Shown: positions 46,021 through 57,204, counted from the stretch's first letter. The stretch: DNA of 64,000 nt from Xanthostigma xanthostigma (GCA_963575645.1 OY754467.1:1736001-1800000), one strand, 5' to 3'. Numbers and translations are program-made. Notes: a model not told the origin generated them from the letters alone.

Positions 46021-46376
46021 ATTTTCAAGGTTTGTCAGGACGTTGATCACGTGAATGTGATCAATTTTGAAATTCATTAGCGGGATCTACGGAGTAACTA
46101 TGCATCCGTGTTTCGTCGTCAATCGCGTGCGAAGACGCGGGTAACGGCCAGTTAGTTTCATTTTGTTTTTATAGTGCCTCATGAGTATGCAATACAGCTA
46201 AAGAACTTTTGCTTATTTATTTTGAATTTGTACGTTTTTCGCTTATTTCCCAGCTTTTTATTAAAGAAGACCTTAATACATTCCTAGCTAGTAATTACTT
46301 CACTTTTTCAATATTACATGTACAGGATCGGCAAAAATTTTTATTTTAAAGGTCCTCACATATTTATAACTATCGG
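46021..46376. other. Unassigned stretch
   Basis: No feature supported. Confidence 0.35.
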
Positions 46377-47131
46377 CCCGGTTCGGCTTCGCTCGAATTT
46401 GTAGATTGCCACCGTTTTTTCATCGACTTACGATAAAATGGTTTCCACGAAAAGTGCTTTTATTTTAACGCGATAATATAGTGAAACGATTAGCTTTGGA
46501 CTTTTTCGGATAAGCTCACGTAATCGTCTCGTAATATAATTTAAAATAAATTTTAAAAAAATTAATAAACAATTTAAAATATTTATTTTGAATGTTTTAT
46601 TATAAAATTGTTGTGAACAAGATATCTTAGAATGTACACACAGAAAATTTCTGATATCTTAATGTGATTGGAATTGACAAAGTGAAAAATAATCAATTAA
46701 ACGACACATGCAAAAAGAAATTTGGATCGGTAGATCACCACATATTCTCCCTGATGTGGTTTAAAGGAAATATTTCAGCACTTTTTCACATACATTCTAT
46801 TTCAACTTTTTAAAACCTACTGCCTTTTTTCAGACAAAAAACATATTTTTTTCTTTATTTCACTGCGTCGTTCAACATGCCAAAACCAAAATTGACACGC
46901 GCCGTGACAAAACAAATAGACAAGTATAGTAAATACTCAATTCTAATTATTACCTCTAAACTACGTACAATGTAATCTAAAAGTTTTGAATCGTTACAAT
47001 AGCCTATGTCTATCCTGAAGGTCAATTTAAAATATTGGTGAAAACATTTTTGAAATCTGATCAGTAGTTTCGGCGATTATCTCCTACACCCAAACTTACA
47101 AACTTTGCCTCTTTATATAATTAGTATAGAT
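46377..47131 (+). mobile_element. LINE 3'-type fragment with complete tail
   Basis: Begins GGCCCGGTTCGGCTTCGCTC and GAATTTGTAGATTGCCACCG (shared with 37468) and ends CTTTGCCTCTTTATATAATTAGTATAGAT. Before the tail, GATCAGTAGTTTCGGCGATT is the usual penultimate motif. 3' fragment of a non-LTR element; no coding frame. Confidence 0.6.
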
Positions 47132-47139
47132 TTCTATCA

Positions 47140-47350
47140 TTTTTGAAAATTCTACAAAATATTTTCTCTTCTCAATGATCGTTTCGGACAAAGTCCATCA
47201 TCAGTAGTATATAAATTACAGACGACCCTCTATAAAATACACAAACGCAATTTTATTAAAAAATTACTTGGATCATCCCATACGACAGTTCGTGCAATAT
47301 AATAAAAAAATTATTTACATACGATTTAAAATTTAAGTATAGTTTCGCGT
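47140..47350 (-). mobile_element. Probable Penelope-like 3' fragment
   Basis: GATCGTTTCGGACAAAGTCC followed by ATCATCAG (47179-47208) is, on the minus strand, the CTGATGATGGACxxxGTCCGAAACG pattern common in PLE 3' regions (from memory). Weak, no duplication found. Confidence 0.35.
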
Positions 47351-47379
47351 CCAACTATAAAAGTAGATGTTAGAACTAA

Positions 47380-47660
47380 AGGCCGCTGCACACGAGGCTA
47401 GTTTTTTCACTGGAATCGTTCGGGACTTTCGCCGGGCTACGAGGATGGAAATGACGTCACCGCGGTCTCGCGTGCGGACACAAGTTAGATTTCAAAATTA
47501 GTATAACCGCAACTATTTCTCGTGCTTGTTTAAACCAATCAGAAAACAATACAGTTGCTTCAAAACACGCATCGTGAGGAGCGAACGCACAAAATCCAGC
47601 GTCACAGCAAGTTATAGCAGCCAAATCTAGCAGCAAAACCAGCCTCGTGTGTAGCGGGCT
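47380..47660. mobile_element. PIF/Harbinger-like MITE, 281 bp
   Basis: The ends AGGCCGCTGCACACGAGGC and GCCTCGTGTGTAGCGGGCT are inverted repeats flanked by TAA on each side (47377-47379 and 47661-47663). A 3-bp TWA duplication suggests PIF/Harbinger. Relatives: 60172-60605 (434 bp), 60620 onward, and an interior-only match at 38665. All have GGAAATGACGTCAC or GACGTCAxTTxCC inside. Confidence 0.75.
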
Positions 47661-48054
47661 TAAGATAGAATGAGAGCATCTTTATACGTACATTATCTCT
47701 ATGTAGATAAGATACATAGTGAAAATCTCTGATTTATTGCCATGATAATGAAGACGCTCTTAGCTTTACTCCAGACATCTACTGTCTCTCTCTGCTCTAT
47801 GTAGGTATATACAAGCACCAACGAGGATGGAGATTGAGTGTCGTTTTTCTTCTTTTTTTTTTTTGGTTGCAACTTTACGTAAGTTTATAAAAGAGTCAGA
47901 CCGCAATAAGCTATCTCGTACACCTTCTGAATTTTTCATGTAATTAAAATACTTTAAGAGATAGTGAGACGGACTTGTCGAAGTTTTCTGTTTACACTCG
48001 TAACAGACTGACTCTAAAATATTTTCACGGTATTAAAACGAAATTAAAAAAAAA
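47661..48054. other. Unassigned stretch
   Basis: Nothing recognised. Confidence 0.35.
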
Positions 48055-48643
48055 TTGGTTGTCTGTAAAGTCGGTTTACGGACGATAGTTTTACGTGATA
48101 ACGTATTCCGTAATACATAACCTAAATTTATATAATAATTCGAATCTATGATATTGCATCTTTCGCTTCAAATTTAGGTTAATTTTATTTATTTAAATTA
48201 CTCATCATATAATATAATTGTATTTTTTAACTTACTTTCTTTCGTATTTATTTTAAGTCTCAAAGATTAGCTGTCATAATATTTATAAAACAATTGTTTC
48301 ACTGTTTATAATATAAAATTCCAAAACCTACTTACAATATTTAAGTATTTTCATACGTCAAAAAATTGATTTTTATAATGATAGTAAGAAAACGATTTTT
48401 TCGAGAGATGAGACCTAGCTAAAACGATTTTTTGCCCCCCAAAATCCCTTTTCAGTAAATTTCATCCAAATCGTTAGGGCCGTTTTCGAGAAAAGCACGC
48501 ACAGGGTCAGGCGGAACGTTACGCGTTACGAACGTTAGGAACGTTACGTTAGGAACGTTACACTTTTTCGTGCATGTAGCCGGTGTTTTATCAATTTATA
48601 AGATTGGTGATTCATCAATTTATAAGACGTTATCACGTCAAAA
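48055..48643 (+). mobile_element. ACGTGATAACGT-bounded element, copy 3
   Basis: Starts TTGGTTGTCTGTAAAGTCGG; ends GACGTTATCACGTCAAAA. Near the 3' end GGAACGTTACGCGTTACGAA and AACGTTAGGAACGTTACG iterate, then CTTTTTCGTGCATGTAGCCG and the duplicated ATCAATTTATAAG. Confidence 0.8.
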
Positions 48644-48999
48644 ATATATAAAAATATCAAGTCAAATAATATGGAAAAAAAACCCTTTGCACTCCGGTAG
48701 TGCCGGCAGAAGTGAAAACTTGAATATTAACGTCTTACGAATTTTCGATCAAAGTGGTTTGTATCATAGATTGCATTTTTATGTACGATATTTCAACGCT
48801 AGATGTCTAGCGTTGTATAAAAAAAGTGAGTACCTACTCTCATAGTATGAATGGGGATCAGGTCACGTGTCCTGACGCGAGTTTAACATTTTTTACCCAT
48901 TACAAAAAAAGTGTACAACGCCGCTAAAGAAGTTTTCACTTCAATAATTAAAAAAATCTAAATAAATATCAAGTGGAAAAATATTAAATAAAAATTATT

Positions 49000-49072
49000 G
49001 ATTCCGGCCGGGATCGAACCGACGACCTGCTTGGTACCAAGCCAGTGTACTGACCATTACGCTACGGAACTC
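49000..49072 (-). repeat. tRNA-like SINE head / tRNA pseudogene
   Basis: Minus-strand reading: GTTCCGTAGCGTAATGGTCA (A-box region), CTTGGTACCAAGC at the anticodon-arm position, GTCGGTTCGATCCCGGC (a convincing T-arm, five stem pairs and TTCGATC loop), CGGAATC. Six acceptor pairs are possible (GTTCCG/CGGAAT). D-arm and anticodon arm do not form proper stems, so it is a tRNA-derived SINE fragment rather than a working tRNA. Confidence 0.6.
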
Positions 49073-49125
49073 AACGCGTGTTCACTTATTTTTATGGTAC
49101 AGTACGGCTTACTACTATGCAATAA

Positions 49126-49668
49126 TCATATTATATATTAATACGCTAAGGGTAAAGATGTTTGCCTCCCTTTTTAGAAAAAACCTCACAATTTCTCTAC
49201 ACAAATTATATATCATTTTACAGATAATTGCTTGCTCTAATGACATCGACAACTAAAAAATTTATTATTGCTTTTGTTTTTGTAAATTAATTAAAATACA
49301 GCAACGCTGAACAACGTCTGCCATCTAACGGCTTTAATTTTGAAACAACGTCAACACTTCGATCTGTCATCTGGCCTTCATATTGTAATACAACAAACAC
49401 AATACTGCATACTGCCATCTGACGGTTTTAATTTTGAAACAGCGAGCAACGCTTTTGCTACTTGCGCCTCTATATGACAATTTTAGTAAAATATTTCTTC
49501 GATCTGTCATCTGAGCTTCATATTGTAATACAACAAAAAGAAGAACGTTATAAGCAGTGTGCAAAATTAGAAACGAATTGAATACCTGCAATCATATTTA
49601 AAAATAATTTTGTAAAGTGATAATTATTATACTTATTTAGTGCGAATAATTCGGTCAGGTCACACTAG
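49126..49668 (+). mobile_element. Non-autonomous Helitron, copy 11 (damaged hairpin)
   Basis: TC at 49126 after A; CTAG 49665-49668 followed by T... here TA. The terminal hairpin reads GTGCGAATAATTCGGTC, breaking the last stem pairs. An internal deletion removes the AACGTCACAGCAATGCTGC segment. Confidence 0.92.
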
Positions 49669-50148
49669 TAATAAAATAAATATGTTACACATTGAAACTT
49701 TATAGCTGTCTTAAACAAAAAAATTGTTTATAATAATTAAATTACTTAAACTAATGAATTTCAATAGGGTTCTACTTCGATAGTTAACAAATCGGAAAAA
49801 AATAAACCAATGCGATCCGTCAAAAATTGCGTCTGTAGAGGTCGGACGTACGTACAGACCAAACGCTGTTCGCGATTTTCAATTACAATTTCAGGAGTAA
49901 TTTCTGAACCATAATCAAACTAAAAATAGTACCATTTTATAGAACAGAATCTCCGCTTTTGCCGTAAAAGCTACAATTCTACTCGATATCGTGCGAAATT
50001 AACCTGGTTACAACTTTTCGTATGAGCGACGCGGAGGTCTGGTAGGCAACGCTAACGATGTAGCAATGATTATCATTGCCATTTATTAATCACCTGTGGA
50101 CTGAATAACGAGTTGAAATAGACAAAGCTTCTGCCAGGTCAAAAGTCA
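49669..50148. other. Apparently single-copy flank of candidate exon
   Basis: No repeat family of this window matches here. If the 50152-50388 frame is an exon, this is intron downstream of it (minus strand). Confidence 0.3.
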
Positions 50149-50157
50149 TTAACTCAC

Positions 50158-50388
50158 CTTAATAGTTAAAGTTGCATCTAAGTGTGTACAATATGGTTTC
50201 AGAACAAACATGGAGTGAACTAGGTTGCACACAAAAATAGGGTCGTCCAACGTCTCCAAAAATTTACTCCTCCCCTCAGGGGAAACATTGGAGTGTTTAT
50301 GGGAATTAGAACCAGAGCTCCTACCAGTCGGTTTGTATGACTGCCAGATTCTCACACACAGACGCTGATGAGCTCGCCTGTTGAGCGT
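50158..50388 (-). CDS. Candidate host exon, unidentified protein (partial)
   Basis: On the minus strand a frame is open from just after TAG (50389-50391) to AAG at 50158-50160, followed directly by GTGAGT (50152-50157), the consensus 5' splice donor. The peptide includes SGSNSHKHSNVSPEGRSKF followed by LETLDDPIFVCNLVHSMF and KPYCTHLDATLTIK. Composition is protein-like and unlike the AT-rich junk frames nearby, and no second copy exists in the window. Against it: no clear polypyrimidine-AG acceptor upstream (CAACAG and CATCAG are candidates, in purine-rich context), no ATG near the start, no recognised domain, and no second exon found. It may be an internal or first coding exon of a gene whose other exons lie outside the window, or a chance frame. 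Confidence 0.3.
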
Positions 50389-50391
50389 CTA

Positions 50392-50725
50392 TCATAACTT
50401 TTCAGTTCTTATATTCTTCTTCTTAATTGGAAACAAAAATTAAAGAAAAATATTTTTTTAAACGCTGAACACAAACCGCTACGAGTAGAAGAGAGTCGCA
50501 CTTCTTTATCTACAGAAAGAGATGTATATAAATTATCTGCTTCGCGGTTTGAAAAATCAGGTTAGCCAATCACAGGCCGATAATAATTATTATCTACGTT
50601 AAAATTCTCCCTATATACCGAGTTGAGGGACTGTTGTACAAAATAATTTTTAAAAATTATATTTTACTTTTTACATTGCTATAAAAGAGTGTTTTTTCTT
50701 TGAGTTTTTTTAATTCTAACTTTTT
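50392..50725. other. Unassigned stretch upstream of candidate exon
   Basis: No repeat family matched. AT-rich, purine-rich on the minus strand just upstream of the candidate exon. Confidence 0.3.
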
Positions 50726-50726
50726 C

Positions 50727-50815
50727 ATTCAATAAATAAAATTTTCGAGTAATTTTTCAGACAATTTATTAAAAATTAATTAATAAACCAATTGAAAAAT
50801 TAGTCGAAATTTTTC
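50727..50815 (-). mobile_element. Penelope-like terminal remnant
   Basis: CAATAAATAAAATTTTCGAG followed by TAATTTTTCAGAC, and facing it GAAAAATTAGTCGAAATTTTT, reproduce the inverted PLE termini of 16771-16868. A convincing target duplication was not found. Confidence 0.6.
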
Positions 50816-51324
50816 TTAATTGCGAATATTATCAGATTTGATTCTAATTGTTTATACCATATTATTTTTACTGCGGTCGTATCGTTTTTTCATAAACGAA
50901 ACTTCACCGGGGAATTTATTGGCGTACGCCACTGCTTTTTCAGTCGAACACAAAACAGAATTAAAACATCCCGTAAGTTTGTGCGACGTTTGCTTTAAGC
51001 TCAAGCTTATACCTGTTTACATTATATTCCAAGGTAGATATGGAAATTAAAAGAGCTATCCCGAATGATAGTGCATTAATCCGAAACTTTAGAGTTCTTG
51101 AACAAGCAGAACTAATTACATTTAAGCTATTTACACTACCGCGAACTACTAGAATTATTTGTGTACCGTCTGGAGCTTCAGTTGTTTCGCTTAACCGCAG
51201 CTGAAAGTTTTTTGAAAGAATCACAATAAAAACCTTTATGCGAAAAAACGCGCATTATCCACGCAAAAAATTGTTATGCTCTAAGATGGTTCAAGCAAAA
51301 AAAGTGACTTGATAATTCGAATTT

Positions 51325-51592
51325 TAATAAATATATAGTTTAAAAAAAAACTAAAAAACACGATTTATATCAAACTAAAAAGTAAACATTTTTTTTTAAA
51401 TAAGCTTAAAACAATAATGAATAAAAAATACTAGTATTATTGTGAAAAAAGCGTGGAGCGGTCGATCTACGAAAATGTGGAACAAAGCGCCCCACGCTTT
51501 TTTCATAATAATACTAGTATTTTTTATTCATGATTGTTTTAAGCTTATTTTAAAAAAAATATTTTTTACTTTTTAGTTCGATCTATTCTCAA
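51325..51592. mobile_element. Composite foldback element, copy 2
   Basis: Subrepeat (AACTAAAAAACACG, CAAACTAAAAAGTAAAC), then a long stem starting AAATAAGCTTAAAACAATAA, whose tip AGCGTGGAGCGGTCGATCTA to GCGCCCCACGCT is nearly identical to the tip at 10797-10855 although the lower stem differs. Arms pair over ~75 bp. The mirror subrepeat TTTTACTTTTTAGTTCGATC follows. Confidence 0.75.
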
Positions 51593-51775
51593 AAATTTGC
51601 CGAAAAAAACAATTTTTTTATTTCGGAGTGGACGGGATTAGAACCCACGACCGGTAAATCCGAGAGTTGACGTCAGCGAAGACTAGCGCCTTAGATCGCT
51701 CGGTGAACGATTGCTCTTACAGTAGTGGCATAACATACTAACAGTAATAAACCACTTGCTGTAGTCCAAACGAGT
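51593..51775 (-). repeat. tRNA-like SINE head of composite element, copy 2
   Basis: Minus-strand match to 9851-9980: GACGTCAACTCTCGGATTTA, the B-box-like GGTCGTGGGTTCTAATCCCG, and a CGGCAAATTTTTGAGAATAG stretch. Here the B box is better preserved than in copy 1. Confidence 0.6.
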
Positions 51776-51786
51776 TTACAAACAAA

Positions 51787-51799
51787 CATACATACCTAC

Positions 51800-51830
<31 letters not shown>

Positions 51831-51832
51831 CA
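51787..51832. repeat. (TACA)n microsatellite
   Basis: CATACATACCTACTTACATA followed by further perfect CATA units up to 51832. Confidence 0.95.
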
Positions 51833-51834
51833 TA

Positions 51835-51871
51835 ATATCCGCGGATACGGATATCCGGCACATCACTAATT
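51835..51871. mobile_element. Isolated terminus of the 15633-type hAT element
   Basis: ATCCGCGGATACGGATATCC followed by GGCACATCACTA is identical to 16136-16169. It sits directly after the TACA microsatellite with no partner terminus. Confidence 0.75.
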
Positions 51872-52182
51872 TCAATGAATAAATAATTCGGCGTAACAGA
51901 TTGAAATAAATTTGAAAGAAGCCAATCCAATAACAAATGTTAGATCGATGAAATGGAAGTATACGTTCAGTAGAAAGGGGGGGGGGCGCCTTTGAAGATG
52001 GCGCAGTCCATTAGCAACGCACCACTGTTAAGGCAGAACAGACGCCAGACGCCGTCCCAACGTCGCGTTCACCCTGAGGTACCTGATGACGGAGAAGAAC
52101 GCGTCTACACCCCCCCCCTAATACACACATAGATGACGTCACAGCATCAACGATTTGAAAAATGTTAGTATACCCGATTTTA

Positions 52183-52662
52183 TATACAGTATGATTTTTA
52201 AGTTGATGCTTTTTTTTACAGCGTGTAAAAATCAAATAGACGAGCAAATATTTCAAATAGTTTTTTTATCAAAACTCAAAAATAAGAGAGAAACAGCCTT
52301 TCGAAGTTTAAATAAATTTTAATAAATTTTCTTTAATTTTGAGGTCGGTCCTGGGGTTATATTATGTCACTATGGAAATAAGTTGTTATTATCAAGTATG
52401 TGTATTGTTCTGTTTTTGAGAGAATTGTGTGTGCCTCAATTATTTTTGATAATAATAACATATTACCATAGTGACATAGGTAATATAACCCCAGGACCGA
52501 CCTCAAAATTAAAGAAAATTTAATACAATTTATTTAAACTTCGAAAGGCTGTTTCTCTCTTATTTTTGAGTTTTGATAAAAAAACTATTTGAAATATTTG
52601 CTCGTCTATTTGATTTTTACACGCTGTAAAAAAAAGCATCAACTTAAAACTCACCCTGTATA
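52183..52662. repeat. Foldback MITE, ~215-bp arms
   Basis: The outer ends TATACAGTATGATTTTTAAG and the mirror (CTTAAAACTCACCCTGTATA) suggest a TA-flanked Tc1/mariner-type element. The arms pair almost continuously through GAGGTCGGTCCTGGGGTTAT up to a ~50-nt spacer near 52410-52445. Non-coding. Confidence 0.85.
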
Positions 52663-52810
52663 GACTGATCCGTATTCAATGTCTGTACAAATCGTTCGAT
52701 AAAGAAAGCGTGTATAGTTGCACCACAGTCTCTTTTTAATCGAGTAAAAAAGGAGGTTATCAAATCGACGCGTACATTTATAATTTTGTTTTAATGTTCC
52801 GAGGCGTTAT

Positions 52811-53255
52811 ACAATGATTTAAACTTAATTGTATTCTGCAGTAAGAGGCCCGTACCTATATAATTTTTAGTTAAATCGGTTCAGTAGTTTTTTTTACAGT
52901 TTATACTAATCAAATAACAAGAAAGTTATAATGACGTACAAACTCCGGATCGCAAATTATAATCAACTAAAAAGAAAAATAAACAGCTCTCAAAAAAATT
53001 CACTGCCTTAAAAAGTCACTAAAAAGAGAAAATCAACTTTTTAAGGCAGTGAATTTTTTTGAGAGCTGTTTATTTTTATTTTTCTTTTTAGTTGATTATA
53101 ATTTGCGATCCGGAGTTTGTACGTCATTATAACCGATTTCTTTCTTGTTATTTGATTAGTATAAACTGTGAAAAAAACTACTGAACCGATTTAACTAAAA
53201 ATTATAGGTACGGGGCCTCTTCCTGCAGAACACAATGAAGTTCAAATCATTGGAT
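52811..53255. repeat. Foldback, ~200-bp near-identical arms
   Basis: The left arm (CAATGATTTAAACTTAATTG ... TTCACTGCCTTAAAAAG) pairs with the right arm (CTTTTTAAGGCAGTGAA ... CAAATCATTG) around a ~21-nt loop centred near 53024. The inner ~170 bp shows only a few mismatches or 1-3-base indels. The outer part contains AAATCGGTTCAGTAGTTTTT, a LINE-tail motif, so retroelement sequence was duplicated in inverted orientation. Confidence 0.9.
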
Positions 53256-54349
53256 AATTAAATTTTAATTTTTACGATGAAGGAAGGTTTTTGGTTGAGG
53301 ATCATAAGTAAATAAGCTTTACCAATGTTCCGCTAGTGGCCAACGTTTCGAAAAATGTATTTGGATCAACACTACTTTATACTGAAGACTTTAATTTTTA
53401 CAGACAAATAAAATATTATATATCGATAGATGAAAGTTTCATGAGCCGCCTTCTCGAAGGAGCCCCCCCCTCCCATCGCCTTTGATAACGTCTAACGCAG
53501 TTGTAGACGAAACGTCAGATAGAAATATCGACGGACCACGGGAGGGGTAAAGGGGGTAATTACTCCCTCCCAGATTATAATAATAAAAAAATAAAACTGA
53601 AAATACTACTAAAAAATAAAATTTAGAAATACTTTTTGAAAAGGAATTTGTAAAATTAGTTTGGGAATTAATATTTTGTTTGACACCTTCCTTCGTGAGT
53701 TTTCTTGTGTAATATTAATAAATTTAAAAAAATATTGATTTTTGCTTTACCGTCTCCCCTCTAGAAAAAAAAAATATCCTCGCCCTTGACCACGGCCTAC
53801 AAGCCCCAAAAAAACAACTGACATAAAATTATATAATTTCTGATTAACCTATATACTTTGTTCAAAAATATCTCTATAGATAAAATATGTATTGGTAAAG
53901 AAAGTACGCAAGGAGATCTGTTAGCAAGTTTGAGCAGGAAGGGTCTCTGATTGAGCCCTTAAATAAGATGTAGGTTAGGTAGTGTGAGGTAGGAGGCATC
54001 ACGGGACAAGCCGACTGATTAGATTCGAGCTTTATTCGATTTATGCAAAAGAAAAATGTTTACATACATCGCCGGCTTCAACAAAGAACCACACTTTTTC
54101 CACTATACGCCGTTCACATTGCTAAATTATATACAGGCTGTTCTATGAAGTCGCTCCGAATGTCAACTTTATATATAGGTATATAGATTTATGAAAAAAA
54201 GGGTTTTTATATCTTGGAAGATTACAAAAATTATTTATAATATTCTTATTGACAAATGACAAATCGAAAAAAATAATTATAATAATACGTTGATTTCTTT
54301 AAATATAAAGTAATCTCAATAAATAACAAATATCGTTTTATTTTAATTT
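53256..54349. other. Mostly unassigned; PLE-like tail near 53325-53400
   Basis: CCAATGTTCCGCTAGTGGCC followed by AACGTTTCGAAAAATG resembles the 3' part of Penelope-like elements in reverse, as in the spacer of the 18562 foldback. Remaining DNA is featureless. Confidence 0.35.
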
Positions 54350-54979
54350 ATATAATTATATATAAAAATTACGTGTCACATGTTTGTCCGCGATGAACTC
54401 CTAAACTACTGAACCGATTTTAAATTTGATTTGCACACCGTGTGCAATTCGACCCAACTTGAAAGATAGTATAGCTTACATTTCAATTTATAGTCACAAT
54501 ATTATTTTATTGCAAATTATTTGTCTATTCCTTGACAGTCATAATACAACCATATAAGATGGCGATACCTGTTGACTGGATTGAGTGAATATTCAATAGA
54601 TGGCGCAACGAACTTAACAACCATATAAGATGGCGATACCTGTTGACTGGATTGAGTGAATATTCAATAGATGGCGCAACGAACTTAACAACCATATATC
54701 TAGATCGAGGATGTAAAAAAACTGAATAACGTTTAAAACAAATGCTTTTTTTTTTCGAGCACGACGGCGCAGCCGGAGTGAGCCCTCGAAATAGAGCAAG
54801 TGTTTTAAAGACCAGTTATCCACGAATACTTTACGCTATTCTTTTTCGAGCACGACGGCGCAGCCGGAGTGCTCGAAATAGAGCAAGTGTTTTAAAGACC
54901 AGTTATCCACGAATACTTTACGCTATTGTTTTATTATTTCACTTTATACGTAGCGAAGCACGTACAGGGCCGCTAGTAT
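54350..54979 (-). mobile_element. LINE/SINE 3' fragment with internal duplications, copy 2
   Basis: Reverse-complement relative of 43742-44388, including both internal doublings (AACGAACTTAACAACCATAT twice; GACGGCGCAGCCGGAGTG twice). It ends CGTACAGGGCCGCTAGTATA. Confidence 0.75.
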
Positions 54980-56134
54980 AATTATATAACATATTTAATA
55001 ATGACAAACACGTTATGCAGTGATTTTATAAAATAAAAAATATTTCCTAAGGGCATCTCCCAAACCTTTCCAGCCTATGCCTAGTAGGATCCATATCGGA
55101 AAGTAGTGTGCGTCGTAATCAAATAATATTTCATACGCGTCATGGCTTTTCTTCATTGCCACAACGCGTTGAGATCGAATAGCATGTCAGCCACGACACG
55201 AATTTCGCTATTTGGTCTTTCTGTGATTGCCATAACGCGTCGTGCGCGTTTTCATTAGAGCCATAACACGAATTTCGCCATGTGGATGTTTTACTGTGAC
55301 CACAACGCGTTGTGAGCTATTTTTCCGCTCACTGAGCGTTTTCGATCTTTTAGCGTAACATATACAAATTGTTACCGCGTTCCTATTGGTCCAGAAACTA
55401 TGCAGTAATACATTATCGTACAGTTTCGGCTCATTATAAGCACTCTACGCGTCAACATGAAGTAAATTATTATTTCTCCCGAATTAAGCAGGGCCCCGAA
55501 ATTATATATTACTCACGCGTGTTGAATAAATAAAAATATTCTACACTCTGTATAACTCCGTACATAAAAATAAAGTGTTCAAATGCAAAAAATGTTTATT
55601 TCTAGAAAATAAAACGAAGGAAAAACATCTGTACCAAGTACTTATTTTTGGAACATACGCGTGTATTTTTAACTCAAGAAAATCAATAAAAGTGGCTGTA
55701 CACATACGTATAAACCCACGCATATTATCTAGAGATATAAACAATATTTATTTTAATACATAAATAGAGAGGTTATTGTTTTGAGTATTTGGTATGAGAG
55801 TTGGCTGGTAATGAGGGTATGTTTAAGAATCTGTTCAACTGTAGAGCGGTTAAAGCCTTACCATTCCGTTGGAAAATAGGATTACAGACATCAATCATTT
55901 TAAGGAGAATAGCGCAGGGCAATGCGACGCGGCTCCATAGAGCTATATAGCGCTTATAGCGCCGAACCAGATGCGTCTTTTGATGCGTATTCATGGTACG
56001 TTATTCACTGATTATTGTCGTACAGGGACGGACTTGTCTTCACAATATAATAGATTTTATCTGCGTCAATAAACCCTTTTACTTCGAAATCGGCAAGAAC
56101 AGCTCTGATTTTGATGATTTTTGTTTTTTTTATA
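54980..56134. other. Unassigned; ACGCGT motifs and small repeats at 55130-55330
   Basis: CACAACGCGTTG (55160, 55302) and CATAACGCGTCGTG (55231) recur with ACACGAATTTCGC (55197, 55265) between them, at roughly 70-bp spacing. Old tandem repeat. No gene supported. Confidence 0.4.
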
Positions 56135-56709
56135 TCATATATATTAATACGTTAAGGTTAAGATCTTTGCCTCCCTTTTTAGAAAAAACCACACAATTCC
56201 TCCACATAAATTATATATCATTTTATAGATAATTGTTTGCTCTACTGACATCGACAACTAAAAAATTTATTATTGTTTTTGTAAATTAATTAATTAACAG
56301 CAACGCTGAACAACGTCTGCCATCTGACGGCTTTAATTTTGAAACAACGTCAACACTTCGATCTGTCATCTGACCTTCATATTGTAAATACTGCATACAG
56401 CCATCTGACGGCTTTAATTTTGAAACAGCGAGCAACGCTGAACAACGTCACAGCAATGCTGCATGATGCCATCTGACGACTTAGCTCAACGCTTTTGCTA
56501 CTTGCGCCTCTATATGACAATTTTAGTAAAATATTTCTTCGATCTGTCATCTGAGCTTCATATTGTAATACAACAAAAAGAAGAACGTTATAAGCAGTGT
56601 GCAAAATTAGAAACGAATTGAATACCTGCAATCATATTTAAAAAATAATTTTGTAAAGTGATAATTATTATACTTATCTAGTGCGAATAATTCGCACAGG
56701 TCACTCTAG
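56135..56709 (+). mobile_element. Non-autonomous Helitron, copy 12 (complete)
   Basis: TC at 56135 after A, intact hairpin, CTAG 56706-56709 followed by T. Shares the CATATTGTAAATACTGCATA deletion with copies 3 and 10. Confidence 0.95.
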
Positions 56710-57200
56710 TCAATGATTAAGTCACTAGCAACCTCTTGCGAAGACAATCCTGGAACAAGTACATCACGTCTAAAAATATTTTAATTCAATTTGGAAAACA
56801 GTCTGAGATTAAATAATAATAATTACAAGGATTGGATTATGACTATGAATGCTGGGTTTGCACTTACATCTTCCGAACAGTGCTAAGGTCTTTTGGAAGA
56901 CGGCTCATTACGTTTCGTATACTACCTACTATATACACGACTCGAGGGCAAATATTCCGGGGGGAGGGGGAGAAAGTGGTGCGTGTGCGTTTGAAAAGCA
57001 TGTATTGAAGCTCTTTAACAACTTACGTCGCTTCACTGTTAATGCACTGCACTTTAAGAATTTTTTTTCGAAGGACCGAGCGTCTAGTCCACAATCTTCC
57101 GGAGTCATTTATTAATTCAAACTAAGCAAATGCACCGCGGAAAATGCGTCACTAATAAAATTTTACAGATCAATATTTCGCTCTCATTTGTGATTGTGTT
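56710..57200. other. Unassigned stretch
   Basis: No supported gene. A G-rich run at 56961-56976 is low complexity. Confidence 0.35.
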
Positions 57201-57204
57201 CTGC

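Noticed and set aside
49000-49072. Functional tRNA gene with a GGT-like anticodon
   Set aside because: T-arm and most of the acceptor pair, but D-arm and anticodon arm do not form proper stems.
50977-51204. Plus-strand frame with EIKRAIPNDSALIRNFRVL near the candidate exon, plus CTGCTTTTTCAG acceptor and CCCGTAAGT donor at 50933-50977
   Set aside because: The splice-like signals would give a 29-bp exon in another frame, and no homologous motif was recognised; too weak to call.
43935-54823. Frame beginning MDNWSLKHLLYFE found at both 43935 and 54614
   Set aside because: Both lie in the same LINE-type fragment family and diverge after the shared stretch; copy of repeat DNA, not a gene.
17838-56709. 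Repeated ~70-100-residue open frame (VFNSFLILHTAYNVLLFVV...) present in many Helitron copies, seemingly a conserved protein
   Set aside because: It lies wholly inside the non-autonomous Helitron sequence, begins at TTG rather than ATG, is frameshifted or shortened in several copies, and follows the copies because the DNA is repetitive. No Rep/helicase or other domain.
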